Shown here one piece after another: positions 28,769-37,578 of a stretch of 43,447 bases of DNA (position 1 is its first letter; every line of letters starts with the position of its first letter). The notes beneath the pieces were generated by a model that did no database searches, was not told where the DNA came from, and saw only the letters and a list, made by a program, of their open reading frames with translations. The position numbers were made by a program, and so were the translations under genes. The DNA comes from Planctomycetaceae bacterium (GTDB lineage: Bacteria > Planctomycetota > Planctomycetia > Planctomycetales > Planctomycetaceae), in NCBI GenBank assembly GCA_023260695.1, contig JALQUR010000053.1, positions 1-43,447 on the forward strand. The letters are read 5' to 3'.

Positions 28769-31700
28769 TCAGGGCCGCTGTGGCGGCAGTTCCTGAATCG
28801 TACTCGGTCGCACACCCGGCATGACTCGTGGACCTGACCCTGGCCGAATCCGCCTTATCGGACCGCCTCTCATACCGGGCAGGTACCGTCCTGAAACACC
28901 GCTCTCCGGCACTGCAGAATCGCGATCTTCAGTTCCCTGTGGAGCGGTTTCCGGGACCGCCGTCTGCTCTGACAAAGCTGAGTCATCCGGCCATTCTTCG
29001 GCTGCTGGTACCGATGGTGGCTGAGGCGGCTGGATCGGAACTGCCGGCTCCTGTACTGGCTGCAGTACACCGGATTCTTCCATACTGCGAATCCCGGGCG
29101 TGCGGTCCGGATAGATCACTGGTATCTCGTCACCACCCGTTTCACTGCTGACCGGCATTGCCGGGTTGAGCCAGTCGAACACATCCGATGTGATCCATGA
29201 CATGCGAGCCATTTCGACCTGCTTCATCATCTCCTCTTCGGCAGCATTACGGATGACATGCGGCGTCAGAATGATCAGAAGTTCCTTACGCACACTGGAG
29301 GTGCCGTCGTAACGAAACAGGTTGCCTACCAGCGGCAGATCTCCGAGCCATGGAACACGACGTGAGGTGGACCGATTGTCTGAACTGATCAGACCACCAA
29401 TCACAATTGTCTGGCCACTGGCAGCACTGACTGTTGTCTGTGCTGTCGCAATGTTCACCCGCGGCGAACGAATCACCTCGCCATCAGAAGAAACCGACAC
29501 GGGAATCCCGTCGATCTCAGACCCCACATCTGATTTCTCGGCATCCACTTCCATCACAACCATGCCGTCAGGACTGATACGTGGGGTCACACCAAGAATC
29601 AGGCCGACGTTTTCCAGCTCCACGCTGTTGACCTGACCGACCTGAGTAATGCTGGTTCCAACGATTCGCGGAACTTTTTGCCCCACCTGAATGAATGCAG
29701 GCTGATTGTCGAGCGTCATTACCTGTGGCCGGCTCAGAATCTCCAGATTGCGGGACTGATTCATCGCTCGCAGCAGCAGGCTGATATTCTCACTGCTGGC
29801 GGCAAGTACCAGTCCTCCGAATTCCGTATCTGCACTTGTACGCCCAAGGCTGAAGTGCGACAGCGCCTGGCCGGCCACGTTTGCACCACCAGCCAGAGCA
29901 GCTGCAGATCCGGAATTGCCGAGCGCTCTGTTGTTGAAATCAAATCCCGGGGTCAGAGCGCTGTAGCCGGATGCAGGAGCCGGAAGAATACTGCCCAGCA
30001 GACTTCGATCAAACAACAGCGAATCCTGCAGCCCCAGCTCTACTCCGAACTCATGCATGTTGTCCAGAGTGACTTCGGCAAGGATCACCTGAATCATCAC
30101 CTGTGGTGGCTGTTCATCCAGTCCATCCACCAGTTCAATGATCTGCTCAAAGTAACGTGGGGTTGCACTGATGATCAGCGTGTTCCCCACCGGCTCCGGA
30201 ACCACAACCACTTCGGATTCGATCTGCGTGAATGGATTCTGACGTCCCGGTGCTGACAGGTTCACTACCCGTTCGCTGCGGAGAAAGTTGTTGACCGCAT
30301 TGGCCACATCCAGTGCCGGCGAATTCTTCAGTCGGTAAACTCGGTTGATCCGTTCCTGTGTGCCCGCTTCATCAAGCCGCAGCAGCAGCACTTCAACAAT
30401 CCGCAGATCACCCGACGTTCCGGTCGCGATAATACTGTTGGTCCGAATATCAACTGAAAATCGAACCGGTACCAGTGATGATTCTCCTTCAGCCGTCGCC
30501 AGTTGAGGCACCGCTGCCCCGACAGCTTCCGGAAACAGTGATCTGAGCACCTGCACGAGGTCAGATGCATCCCCATTTCGTATCTGAAACACCTTCAGCT
30601 GTGCTGATGTCGCCGGATTCTCATCCAGCGTGCGAATCAGCTCTTCGATCAGGGGCAGCGTTTCCGGTGGCCCCGTCAGAAAGATTCTGTTGGTCCGTGA
30701 ATCCGGAGTCAGATTGATGTCCTCCAGCAGGCCGGAAGCAACAATCTTCCGCCCGTCAGGCCCGGAGAGCAGCATCTGCAGAGCCGCATTACGCTGAACT
30801 CCTGTCCCGCCGCGAGCTGCCTGCAGCGCGTTGTTGACAGTTGTGGCAACATCGATTGCCAGAGCATTCCTGAGCACAATGATCCGCGCCTCATTCACCG
30901 ATCTGGAAGTCTGCCCGTCCAGCCGGGAAATCAGTAATCGTACTTCCGCCAGATCCCGCGGTGCAGCATTGATCACCAGCGAGTTTGTGCGGGTGTCTGA
31001 GGTGACCGTGACTTCCGGACTGAGCCCTCCCCGACTGGCGAAGAACTCTGTAATCAGCGTCTCAACCTGTGCAGCGCTGGCAAACTCCAGTGGAAAGACC
31101 TCCAGCTGCGTCTCCGGTTCGACTGCCTCGTCAAGCCTTCGAATCAGTTTCCAGGCCGCCTCCACAGCTTCGCCCCAGCCAACCAGCAGCAAAGCATTCG
31201 GCTTGACCAGAGGCGTAATTGTGACCCGCCCCTGGAGAGGCCCGGTGAGATCTTCGAGCACTTCGTCAATCACCTCATTGAGGGCATCACCGCGGACATT
31301 TCGCAGATAGACCACTTCAATTTCCGGTGTCGTGAGCTGACTCAGACGTTCGATTTCCTCGATGATCTGACTGAGTTCCGCAATATCCGGATCTCTGCCA
31401 CGCAGGATCATCACGTCCAGATCCGGAAGTGTCTCAACAGCAACATCCGCAGAGGGCCGTTTCATCAGCGGCGCAGCGGCACCCTGATCCGGGGCTGCAT
31501 CTCGGCCCGATAGTTCGTCACCTTCCTGCCACGCCGCAGGCTGAACTCGGCCTCGCACGCTCCCGGAGCGACTCTGCTGCGGAATCGCCGGCAGTGGCTC
31601 TTCATCAGACTCGGAATCTGCATCTCCGGACTGATTCCAGAGTTGTACGGCGCGCTGCACGAGCACACCCTGAGCATCCGACAGACTCACGATCTTCACA

Positions 31701-32515
31701 GCCTGCTCTGCATTCTGAGTCGCCGAATCTTCCAGACACCGAAACAGCCGTTGAAACTGCTCAGCAAGAACACCATCTCCAGCCAGCTCACAGATATTCT
31801 TCCTGTGATCAAACTTCAGAAACAGAGTACGTTCCGTATCACTCACAAAGCTGAACATGCTGCCTTTTCGTTCGATTGCCGGCCCCAGCAGACCTGGCAG
31901 CAACTGCTCTGACCGCAGACTGTCCAGCAGACCGAATCGATATATCTGACGTCCCATGGCGGCGGGTTGTTCCGTCGGCCTCGAAACAGGATCAGGAGCC
32001 TGTTCAGCAGACTGAATGTTTCGCGCCTCAACAGAATTCCCTGACGACGCAGTCAGTACTGTCTGAAACTCTTCGTGTACCGCCGCCGTGGCCAGCACGT
32101 GAACACTGCTACCCGCTGCATCCAGAGCAATTCGAGCTCGGCTCCCCATCTGCTGACGCAATGCTTCCACTGCAGACTCGGCAGCTCCCGGAGACAGCGG
32201 ATAACTCCGCAGCACGGCAGCAGCCTCTGGCTTTGCCGCCGGTGCAGGAGGCCGCTGCATTCGCTGCAGCAATTGTGCAGTGAGTACATGAGCCGTCTGT
32301 GGTCCTGAAACCAGTAATTCACCCCGCTCTGAATCAACCAGAACCCGAGTTTCCTCCGCCTCACGTCCGAGCAGTTCGAGAATCATTCGCTTTGCTTCAG
32401 CGGCATCCACACCAGTTGCTGCGTAGGTACGGAATTCACGTGTTTCCTGGGCGTATGCAGTGCTGCTCAACAGCAGCAGCAGAAACAGAGTCCTTTGCAG
32501 GAAGGGGATTTGCAT
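28769..32515 (-). CDS. gspD: T2SS outer-membrane secretin GspD with expanded N-domain region
   Basis: 1,248-residue secretin. After the signal peptide (FLLLLLSSTAYAQ) come about nine N-domain-like modules (approximately 25-85, 101-158, 189-262, 272-391, 397-463, 469-535, 541-632, 638-716, 724-801), against four in classical GspD. The third and fourth are degenerate or split by an acidic insert. The secretin C-domain spans about 803-1090: LEILSRPQVMTLDNQPAFIQVG, NVGLILGVTPRIS and the signature VPWLGDLPLVGNLFRY with LLIILTPHVI. A Pro/Glu-rich, then Pro/Arg-rich tail of about 150 residues follows, where the pilotin-binding S-domain would be expected. The ATG at 32515 is chosen for its signal peptide; an upstream frame to 32668 lacks one. 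Confidence 0.95.
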   Translation of the reverse strand: MQIPFLQRTLFLLLLLSSTAYAQETREFRTYAATGVDAAEAKRMILELLGREAEETRVLVDSERGELLVSGPQTAHVLTAQLLQRMQRPPAPAAKPEAAAVLRSYPLSPGAAESAVEALRQQMGSRARIALDAAGSSVHVLATAAVHEEFQTVLTASSGNSVEARNIQSAEQAPDPVSRPTEQPAAMGRQIYRFGLLDSLRSEQLLPGLLGPAIERKGSMFSFVSDTERTLFLKFDHRKNICELAGDGVLAEQFQRLFRCLEDSATQNAEQAVKIVSLSDAQGVLVQRAVQLWNQSGDADSESDEEPLPAIPQQSRSGSVRGRVQPAAWQEGDELSGRDAAPDQGAAAPLMKRPSADVAVETLPDLDVMILRGRDPDIAELSQIIEEIERLSQLTTPEIEVVYLRNVRGDALNEVIDEVLEDLTGPLQGRVTITPLVKPNALLLVGWGEAVEAAWKLIRRLDEAVEPETQLEVFPLEFASAAQVETLITEFFASRGGLSPEVTVTSDTRTNSLVINAAPRDLAEVRLLISRLDGQTSRSVNEARIIVLRNALAIDVATTVNNALQAARGGTGVQRNAALQMLLSGPDGRKIVASGLLEDINLTPDSRTNRIFLTGPPETLPLIEELIRTLDENPATSAQLKVFQIRNGDASDLVQVLRSLFPEAVGAAVPQLATAEGESSLVPVRFSVDIRTNSIIATGTSGDLRIVEVLLLRLDEAGTQERINRVYRLKNSPALDVANAVNNFLRSERVVNLSAPGRQNPFTQIESEVVVVPEPVGNTLIISATPRYFEQIIELVDGLDEQPPQVMIQVILAEVTLDNMHEFGVELGLQDSLLFDRSLLGSILPAPASGYSALTPGFDFNNRALGNSGSAAALAGGANVAGQALSHFSLGRTSADTEFGGLVLAASSENISLLLRAMNQSRNLEILSRPQVMTLDNQPAFIQVGQKVPRIVGTSITQVGQVNSVELENVGLILGVTPRISPDGMVVMEVDAEKSDVGSEIDGIPVSVSSDGEVIRSPRVNIATAQTTVSAASGQTIVIGGLISSDNRSTSRRVPWLGDLPLVGNLFRYDGTSSVRKELLIILTPHVIRNAAEEEMMKQVEMARMSWITSDVFDWLNPAMPVSSETGGDEIPVIYPDRTPGIRSMEESGVLQPVQEPAVPIQPPQPPSVPAAEEWPDDSALSEQTAVPETAPQGTEDRDSAVPESGVSGRYLPGMRGGPIRRIRPGSGPRVMPGVRPSTIQELPPQRP

Positions 32516-32925
32516 TGACTGGAACTCGTCTGGGCAATTCGATAGGTGGGAGCGTTGCAGCCATTCTGCAGCAACGCCAGCAAAAGAGGACCGGGCGTGA
32601 GCTGCAGGGAGTAACCCCCCGGCTTGACGGCTTTTGTGAGAAATAAGGAAATCTGCATTCGAAGCCAAGATGGGACCGGCGAAAGCACGGCTTCATCTGC
32701 CAGACATCGCGTCGCATGTGCTGCTCCGCTGGCAGATTCCTGCAATAGTCCGCCGCAACAATGAATGCTGACTGCCGAAATAAACTCCCAGTGGCAGAAT
32801 CTGCCGCTCAGAAATCCCACCCTGACCACCATCAGACCGCAGAGACTTCTGCTCATCGCAGCATTCATTATGCTGCTGTCTGCCAGAAGTCCCGTTCACC
32901 CCGGAATGCTCAACTGAATGCTGCA
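32516..32925. promoter_or_regulatory. Divergent region between gspD and the mntR-like gene
   Basis: 410 bp that should hold the promoters of gspD (minus) and of the regulator gene (plus). A GCGTTGC/GCAACGC inverted repeat with a 12-nt spacer (32552-32577) lies 37 bp upstream of the gspD start and might be a leader hairpin or operator. No clear sigma70 boxes were found. The plus-strand frame runs through part of it from 32761, but that sequence does not look like protein of the MntR family. Confidence 0.35.
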
Positions 32926-33363
32926 GTGAAAAAGAACGTCCCTCATACAAAAGGCCATCAGCGCACTCGCAGCGACCACGCAACGGAGCTGACTCAGGAT
33001 TACGTTGAAGCCATCGCAGAATTGCAGGAACAGAAGGGAGAGTGCCGAGTGCGCGATCTTGCTTCACGTTTTGCAGTCAGCCACGTCACAGTTTCCAGAG
33101 CACTTGCTCGGATGCAGCGCGACGGATTCATTCAGACGCAGCCGTACGGACCTGTCCAGCTCACTGAACAGGGACAGAAACTTGCGGGATTCTCTCGCCA
33201 TCGCCACCACGTTGTCATGCAGTTCCTGATCTCTCTCGGAGTCAGTCACAATACAGCCGCGATCGATACGGAAGGAATCGAGCATCACGTCAGCGACGAA
33301 ACACTGGCGCGAATGGAGGAGTTTGTAATGCGGAACACGCGAGCGAGAGCGGCCGATTCCTGA
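32926..33363 (+). CDS. mntR: MntR-type manganese-responsive regulator (DtxR family)
   Basis: 145-residue DtxR/MntR-family repressor. A winged helix-turn-helix (VRDLASRFAVSHVTVSRALARMQRDGFI) is followed by a dimerisation domain with metal-ligand positions in HxxVVxxFL and GIEHHVSDETL, the pattern of proteobacterial MntR. It lacks the SH3-like C-terminal domain of DtxR/IdeR. The frame is open from an ATG at 32761, but the extra residues do not resemble the family. The GTG at 32926 gives the expected length, though its ribosome-binding site is weak. MntR controls manganese uptake or efflux genes; none is adjacent here. Ends 15 bp from the convergent FGE-type gene. Confidence 0.88.
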   Translation: MKKNVPHTKGHQRTRSDHATELTQDYVEAIAELQEQKGECRVRDLASRFAVSHVTVSRALARMQRDGFIQTQPYGPVQLTEQGQKLAGFSRHRHHVVMQFLISLGVSHNTAAIDTEGIEHHVSDETLARMEEFVMRNTRARAADS

Positions 33364-33378
33364 AGCCACCATTCACAT

Positions 33379-34464
33379 TCAGCGATCATTGATCACACAG
33401 CGAAAGCCTGTATGGAATGCGCCCGTGTCCTGCTCTCCCTTCATCCGCGAAGCAACACGGTAACCCACACAGTACTGATCACTGCACATGAACGACCCGC
33501 CGCGCTGAACTCGTTTCACAATGCCGGGTTCCTGCGGATCAAAAGATGAGTCCGGCCCCACAGGATTGTTCACCGGGCTCTGGGAGTAGTAATCTGGACG
33601 ATAATAATCTGCACACCACTCCCACACATTTCCGGAAATATCCAGCAGCCCGTAACCGTTGGAGGGAAAGCTGCCCACGGGTGCGGTCCCGTCGAAACCA
33701 TCCGCCGCAGTATCCTGAACCGGAAATTCACCCTGCCAGATATTCCCCTGCCACTCCCCGGCAGGCGTGAGCTGATTGCCCCATGGATAGTCCTTGCCCG
33801 ACTCTCCGCCTCGCGCTGCAAATTCCCATTGAGCCTCGCTGGGAAGCTCCTTGCCCGCCCAGCGACAGTATTCCATTGCATCCAGCCAGCTGACATGCAC
33901 AACCGGATGATCCATGCGATCGTCAATGGATGACTCCGGGCCCTCCGGATGCCGCCAGCTGGCGCCAGGGACATACCTCCACCAGCTGTATGCGCCCTTC
34001 TGTGGATCGATCTGTTCGCGACTTTTCAGAGGCAGACTGCAGATTGATCCCGGCACGTCAAACTCAGGGAGGATCGGCAATGCTGCAGCCTCACTGCCCG
34101 ACTGCAGGCTGCGAAACTCCGGTGGCTTTTCTGCCAGAGTGACATAGCCAGTAGCCTCAATGAATTCTGCAAACTGCCGATTGGTCACCTCCGTCCGGTC
34201 CATCCAGAAACCGTCCAGTCGAACGCGATGTGCCGGAATCTCATCGGGGAAAACAGAGTCGTGCGACCCCATCATGAAACTGCCCGCAGGGATCCAGACC
34301 ATTCCCGCAAAACGCCCTTCGCCTGCCACGATCGATGCTTCGTCCGAATCGGCAGCGCCGTCGACCGCCGGCACCCCAACATCGGAACCAGATCTCAAAC
34401 CAGCGAGGACCAGCAGCAATGCGGCGACCAGAAATGTTACAGCGGAAAGAACGTTCTTCTTCAT
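33379..34464 (-). CDS. Formylglycine-generating enzyme (SUMF1/FGE) family protein, membrane-anchored or exported
   Basis: 361-residue protein with an N-terminal hydrophobic segment (VLSAVTFLVAALLLVLAGL), then one FGE-sulfatase domain (about 53-361): MVWIPAGSFMMGS, DEIPAHRVRLDGFWMDRTEVTN, PVVHVSWLDAMEYCRWAGKELPSEAQWEFAARGG, GNVWEWCADYY, and the end HTGFRCVIND. The two active-site cysteines of true FGE are present as Cys327 and Cys332 in RGGSFMCSDQYCVGYR, so it may convert the sulfatase active-site Cys to formylglycine. Many family members lack them and are not sulfatase activators. Planctomycetes encode many sulfatases, though none is in this window. The exported location is typical of periplasmic action. 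Confidence 0.88.
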   Translation of the reverse strand: MKKNVLSAVTFLVAALLLVLAGLRSGSDVGVPAVDGAADSDEASIVAGEGRFAGMVWIPAGSFMMGSHDSVFPDEIPAHRVRLDGFWMDRTEVTNRQFAEFIEATGYVTLAEKPPEFRSLQSGSEAAALPILPEFDVPGSICSLPLKSREQIDPQKGAYSWWRYVPGASWRHPEGPESSIDDRMDHPVVHVSWLDAMEYCRWAGKELPSEAQWEFAARGGESGKDYPWGNQLTPAGEWQGNIWQGEFPVQDTAADGFDGTAPVGSFPSNGYGLLDISGNVWEWCADYYRPDYYSQSPVNNPVGPDSSFDPQEPGIVKRVQRGGSFMCSDQYCVGYRVASRMKGEQDTGAFHTGFRCVINDR

Positions 34465-34621
34465 TCCAGTCCAACTTCAACAGCTGCTGCAGCGGCGCCT
34501 CGATCTGTCAACTCTGAGGCAATCACACCCAGGATTCTCTGCTCTGTCAACCGGGCACGGCGTTCCCGTGAGCTCGCTCCGGGCTGCTGCCTCAGCTGAA
34601 TGCCGACTCAGAACTGCCTGG

Positions 34622-35362
34622 CTAAGTACGCAACGCCTGGGGACGACGAAGCACGGCAAGGCAGGCTGCGGCGGCAGTAGCCACATTCAGGGAACCAACA
34701 GGTCCCGTCGGAGCAATGGAAACCAGCTGATCGCAGCGCTCACGAGTGAGCCGTCGCAGACCCTGACCTTCATTACCCACAACCAGCATCCAGTGGCGAT
34801 CGCAGGCCACGTCATAAATCGAACTCTCTGCCCGCTCACACGTTCCAAGAACCCAGATTCCGGCTTCCTGTGCTCGCACAAGAGCCTGCGCCAGATTGGG
34901 AACAACCGAGAACGATACGCTCTCTGTGCCACCTGCACTGACGTCGCAGACAGTGCCATTCACCGAAGCACTCTGGTCCTTTGTCATCAAAATCCCGCGG
35001 ACACCAAAGAAGCCGGCCAGTCGAAAGATCGCTCCCAGATTCTGAGGATCCTGGACTCGATCCAGTGCAATCCAGATTCCAGCACCTGCCTCGTCAGCAG
35101 ACAACAGCAATTCCAGCGGGATCGGCGACGGAGGCTCAACCAGCGCCGACCCGGCACCTGTACGCTCCGTCTGATGACGCCCCCGACGCTGACCGTGGGA
35201 AGCAGCCCCGAAAGCGACAGGCACCCCGCACTCCCGCGCCTTCAGAAGCACCTCATTCCACGGTTCCGGCGGCTGCTCCGACTGCAACTGCAACTGCCGC
35301 ACTGCACGTGGCCGGGATTCCAGCACCGCACGAATGCTGTGGGGATTACGTAGTTCAAGCAT
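34622..35362 (-). CDS. rlmB: 23S rRNA (guanosine-2'-O)-methyltransferase RlmB (SpoU/TrmH family)
   Basis: 246-residue SPOUT methyltransferase. An N-terminal substrate-binding domain (1-80) leads to the catalytic knot with the three family motifs: DRVQDPQNLGAIFRLA, LVVGNEGQGLRRL and IAPTGPVGSLNVATAAAACL. It methylates a ribose in rRNA using S-adenosylmethionine; assignment to RlmB (position G2251 in E. coli) rather than another TrmH-type enzyme is from motif and length. GGAG lies about 8 nt before the start. It sits downstream of rpmA, separated by that gene's terminator. Confidence 0.92.
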   Translation of the reverse strand: MLELRNPHSIRAVLESRPRAVRQLQLQSEQPPEPWNEVLLKARECGVPVAFGAASHGQRRGRHQTERTGAGSALVEPPSPIPLELLLSADEAGAGIWIALDRVQDPQNLGAIFRLAGFFGVRGILMTKDQSASVNGTVCDVSAGGTESVSFSVVPNLAQALVRAQEAGIWVLGTCERAESSIYDVACDRHWMLVVGNEGQGLRRLTRERCDQLVSIAPTGPVGSLNVATAAAACLAVLRRPQALRT

Positions 35363-35433
35363 TCGAATCTCCGGGTGTTCGGCCGATTCTGATTGTCCCC
35401 GAATCTGCCATTCTCTCAGTCCGTCAGCGCATA

Positions 35434-35467
35434 AAGAAACGGTACTGCTCCTGCCGGAGCAGTACCG
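35434..35467 (-). terminator. Rho-independent terminator of rpmA
   Basis: A perfect 12-bp stem (CGGTACTGCTCC/GGAGCAGTACCG, 35440-35467) with a 4-nt loop is followed on the minus strand by TTTCTTT. It lies 69 bp after the rpmA stop and before the rlmB start. Confidence 0.92.
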
Positions 35468-35489
35468 CTCAGATTCACGTTCAGCCCGC

Positions 35490-35531
35490 CGAACAGATCA
35501 GCAAACGAACAGATCAGCAAATGAACAGACC
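35490..35531. repeat. Short tandem repeat after rpmA
   Basis: Two and a half copies of a 16-bp unit (CGAACAGATCAGCAAA at 35490-35505 and 35506-35521, then a partial copy). It lies between the rpmA stop and its terminator. Confidence 0.8.
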
Positions 35532-35536
35532 AGCTG

Positions 35537-35791
35537 TCACTCAGCAGCAGCAGGTGCAATGTTCATGCGACGACCACCCTTGTCGAATTCGACCGTTCCG
35601 TCGCACAGAGCATAGAGAGTGTAATCGTTGCCAATACCGACATTGCGGCCGGCATGCCACCGAGTCCCACACTGTCGCGCCAGGATATTTCCGGCCACTA
35701 CAGACTCGCCACCAAACTTCTTGATCCCGCGCCGCTTCGCGTTGGAATCACGACCGTTCCGGCTGGAACCCTGACCCTTCTTGTGAGCCAT
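35537..35791 (-). CDS. rpmA: 50S ribosomal protein L27
   Basis: 84-residue L27 of the large ribosomal subunit, near the peptidyl-transferase centre. The start [16 protein letters not shown], the [22 protein letters not shown] core and the [10 protein letters not shown] end are textbook L27. The protein begins directly at the mature Ala-His-Lys-Lys form, without the cleaved extension of Firmicutes L27. GAGG lies about 7 nt before the ATG at 35791. The usual upstream partner rplU (L21) is absent. Confidence 0.98.
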   Translation of the reverse strand: MAHKKGQGSSRNGRDSNAKRRGIKKFGGESVVAGNILARQCGTRWHAGRNVGIGNDYTLYALCDGTVEFDKGGRRMNIAPAAAE

Positions 35792-36335
35792 CACACACCT
35801 CTTCAGACACAAAAATGCCGGAACCGGCGAACCGCACCCCGACGAAGAAAATTCTGTTCACAAAAGCCATCTGCGGCGACGAGACCTGAATCATCAGGAG
35901 ACTTCCGTCACAACTGCCATAACAACTGCCATAACAGCGTTGCAGCAAGAAAACCAAGCACCACTCCTGGAGCTGCCACGGTTCCTGGCACTTCCCGACC
36001 CGCTCAGCAGGCCAGTTCCACCGACTTTTTCCAGCAGACAAGCCGACATCGCTGAAAGATGCCGTCCGCCGCATGGTTGCCTTATTGGCAAACCCGCAAC
36101 GGGACAAAACCCGCTGTCTATGGCATTGTCTTCTGGCCAGTTGAGGCGTCATCCAGACGTGAATCACAGGTGAATCACAGGTGAATCACACACCGCCAGC
36201 CTGAAATTGCAGCCGGAGCCGCAAAAGTCGAGCCCCGGAGTCTGACGAATTATCGGGATTTTTCAAGAGTTTTCACAGTCGAAACTGTGTTTTCCCGCGC
36301 TCGATGCAGGCGTCTGCAGCTGGACGACAGTCCGC
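35792..36335. other. Intergenic region upstream of rpmA with short tandem repeats
   Basis: 544 bp with no supported gene. It should hold the rpmA promoter. It contains two short tandem repeats: CAACTGCCATAA twice at 35911-35934 and GTGAATCACAG three times (last copy one base short) at 36159-36190. A CACAGT-CGAA-ACTGTG hairpin (36274-36289) lies 46 bp after the next upstream gene's stop. Its T-run is on the plus strand, so it is a poor terminator for that minus-strand gene. Minus-strand frames running from rpmA into this region have no family match. Confidence 0.6.
36159..36190. repeat. 11-bp tandem repeat, three copies
   Basis: GTGAATCACAG at 36159-36169 and 36170-36180, then the same unit short by one base at 36181-36190. 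Direct repeats of 11 bp are close to one helical turn, which would suit cooperative protein binding, but slippage is the simpler explanation. Confidence 0.8.
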
Positions 36336-37334
36336 TCACTGAGCAACTGCTGTCTCTCCGGGAATCGCCGACGTCGGAATCCGACGCAGAATCTGATTGA
36401 AGTCCCGGATCGATGAGTCGAAGTTGCGCCGACGATAGGTCCACATCGGCAGATTGTCAGACTTGTCGTCACCATCAATGTCGGCGGAGTCGACCAGACG
36501 GAACTCCATCTCCTCCTGCAGAAACTCATCCCCAGGACGATTGAACCTCTGCACAATCACCTTTTCCTCGAAGATGTTGTTGCCGTCTTCGTCCTGGCTG
36601 ACTCGATATGCATTGGAGAAGCCCGCCATATACACAGTGAAGAAATCAGCCTTGTCGTCGACGTTTCGCCAGATTGCCACACCGTACAGCGCCTTCGACA
36701 ACGTATCCGGATCGTCTGCAGCAACTGGATCGCCAATCTCCTGAAGCGCTTCCACACTGTTGAGCAGTCTGACCTGGCTTCCACGACGCCCCAGTTCTCG
36801 CTCAAAAATCGCCTGCTGAATACCCGGGTGAATCTCATCCGGCCAGGCCCCAACTACTGTGTCGTCGATTTCTCGAGCCTCAAGCGTGAATCTTGGTAAA
36901 CGCAGCGGTCGTGTGAACTCCTCTTTCTGATCGTTCACCGGCCTGTTCTCAGAATCCGCGAGTTTTGTCTCCAGCTCCAGCTTCTCTGCACCGGCCAGAT
37001 CCGTGTAATCACGCAGTATGACCCGGTACATCAGGTAACGCACAATCTCCTGACGCGTCTCTCCGTCTTCCTTCCAGTTGACTCGCAGCAACCGCAACCG
37101 CTTGAACTGCACTTCAGCAATCCAGAGCGACGGGTAGCCAGGCCCCAGCAACGGAGCGTCTGCTTCGCGCACCTGCTCAACCCCCAGCATCTCGTCAATC
37201 GAAACACTGATTGAACTGCTCCGGACGAAACCGTCGGTCAGAGGTGCCTGGACAACCTGAGCCGAACCTCGGGAACTGCCGAGAATCATCGCAACGGCAG
37301 AGAAAACCACGATGCGGGTTAACATTCGGAGCAT
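36336..37334 (-). CDS. Secreted hypothetical protein
   Basis: 332-residue protein of unrecognised family. The N-terminus is a signal peptide (TRIVVFSAVAMILGSSRGSAQ). The body is mixed alpha/beta, with a segment YPSLWIAEVQFKRLRLLRVNW followed by ETRQEIVRYLMYRVILRDYTD. Late regions include WRNVDDKADFFTVYMAGFSNAYRVSQDEDGNN and SADIDGDDKSDN. The last two are Asp/Asn-rich turns that could bind calcium but do not form a complete EF-hand by eye. GAGG lies about 9 nt before the ATG. It is probably periplasmic or surface-located. No function inferred. Confidence 0.75.
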   Translation of the reverse strand: MLRMLTRIVVFSAVAMILGSSRGSAQVVQAPLTDGFVRSSSISVSIDEMLGVEQVREADAPLLGPGYPSLWIAEVQFKRLRLLRVNWKEDGETRQEIVRYLMYRVILRDYTDLAGAEKLELETKLADSENRPVNDQKEEFTRPLRLPRFTLEAREIDDTVVGAWPDEIHPGIQQAIFERELGRRGSQVRLLNSVEALQEIGDPVAADDPDTLSKALYGVAIWRNVDDKADFFTVYMAGFSNAYRVSQDEDGNNIFEEKVIVQRFNRPGDEFLQEEMEFRLVDSADIDGDDKSDNLPMWTYRRRNFDSSIRDFNQILRRIPTSAIPGETAVAQ

Positions 37335-37578
37335 TGATGCACCTCAACCTATCGCCGAATCAGACTGTCCGCAACATGCAGATACTGGCGGACCAGAACC
37401 AGAAAAGTCGTCGGAACCTGCGTAATCGCCAGAATCTCACCACCACGGGCGCAGAAAACGGGCGCACAAAGTTCCTGCATACTTTGATAGGTTATCGGCG
37501 AGCGTGCACAGGGTTTTCTGCCTCAACCCACAAAAAATGGTAAATCTGCGTACTTTCGGGGAATCAGCGGAGTCTTCT

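Noticed and set aside
34160-35353. 397-residue plus-strand frame spanning the FGE-type and rlmB genes
   Set aside because: It crosses two well-supported minus-strand genes and the gap between them, and shows no family features.
35490-35531. Tandem repeat considered as a CRISPR array
   Set aside because: Only 16-bp units in direct contact, with no spacers and no cas genes nearby.
35748-36167. 139-residue minus-strand frame upstream of and overlapping rpmA
   Set aside because: It overlaps the L27 start in another frame, contains tandem-repeat DNA, and has no family match or credible ribosome-binding site.
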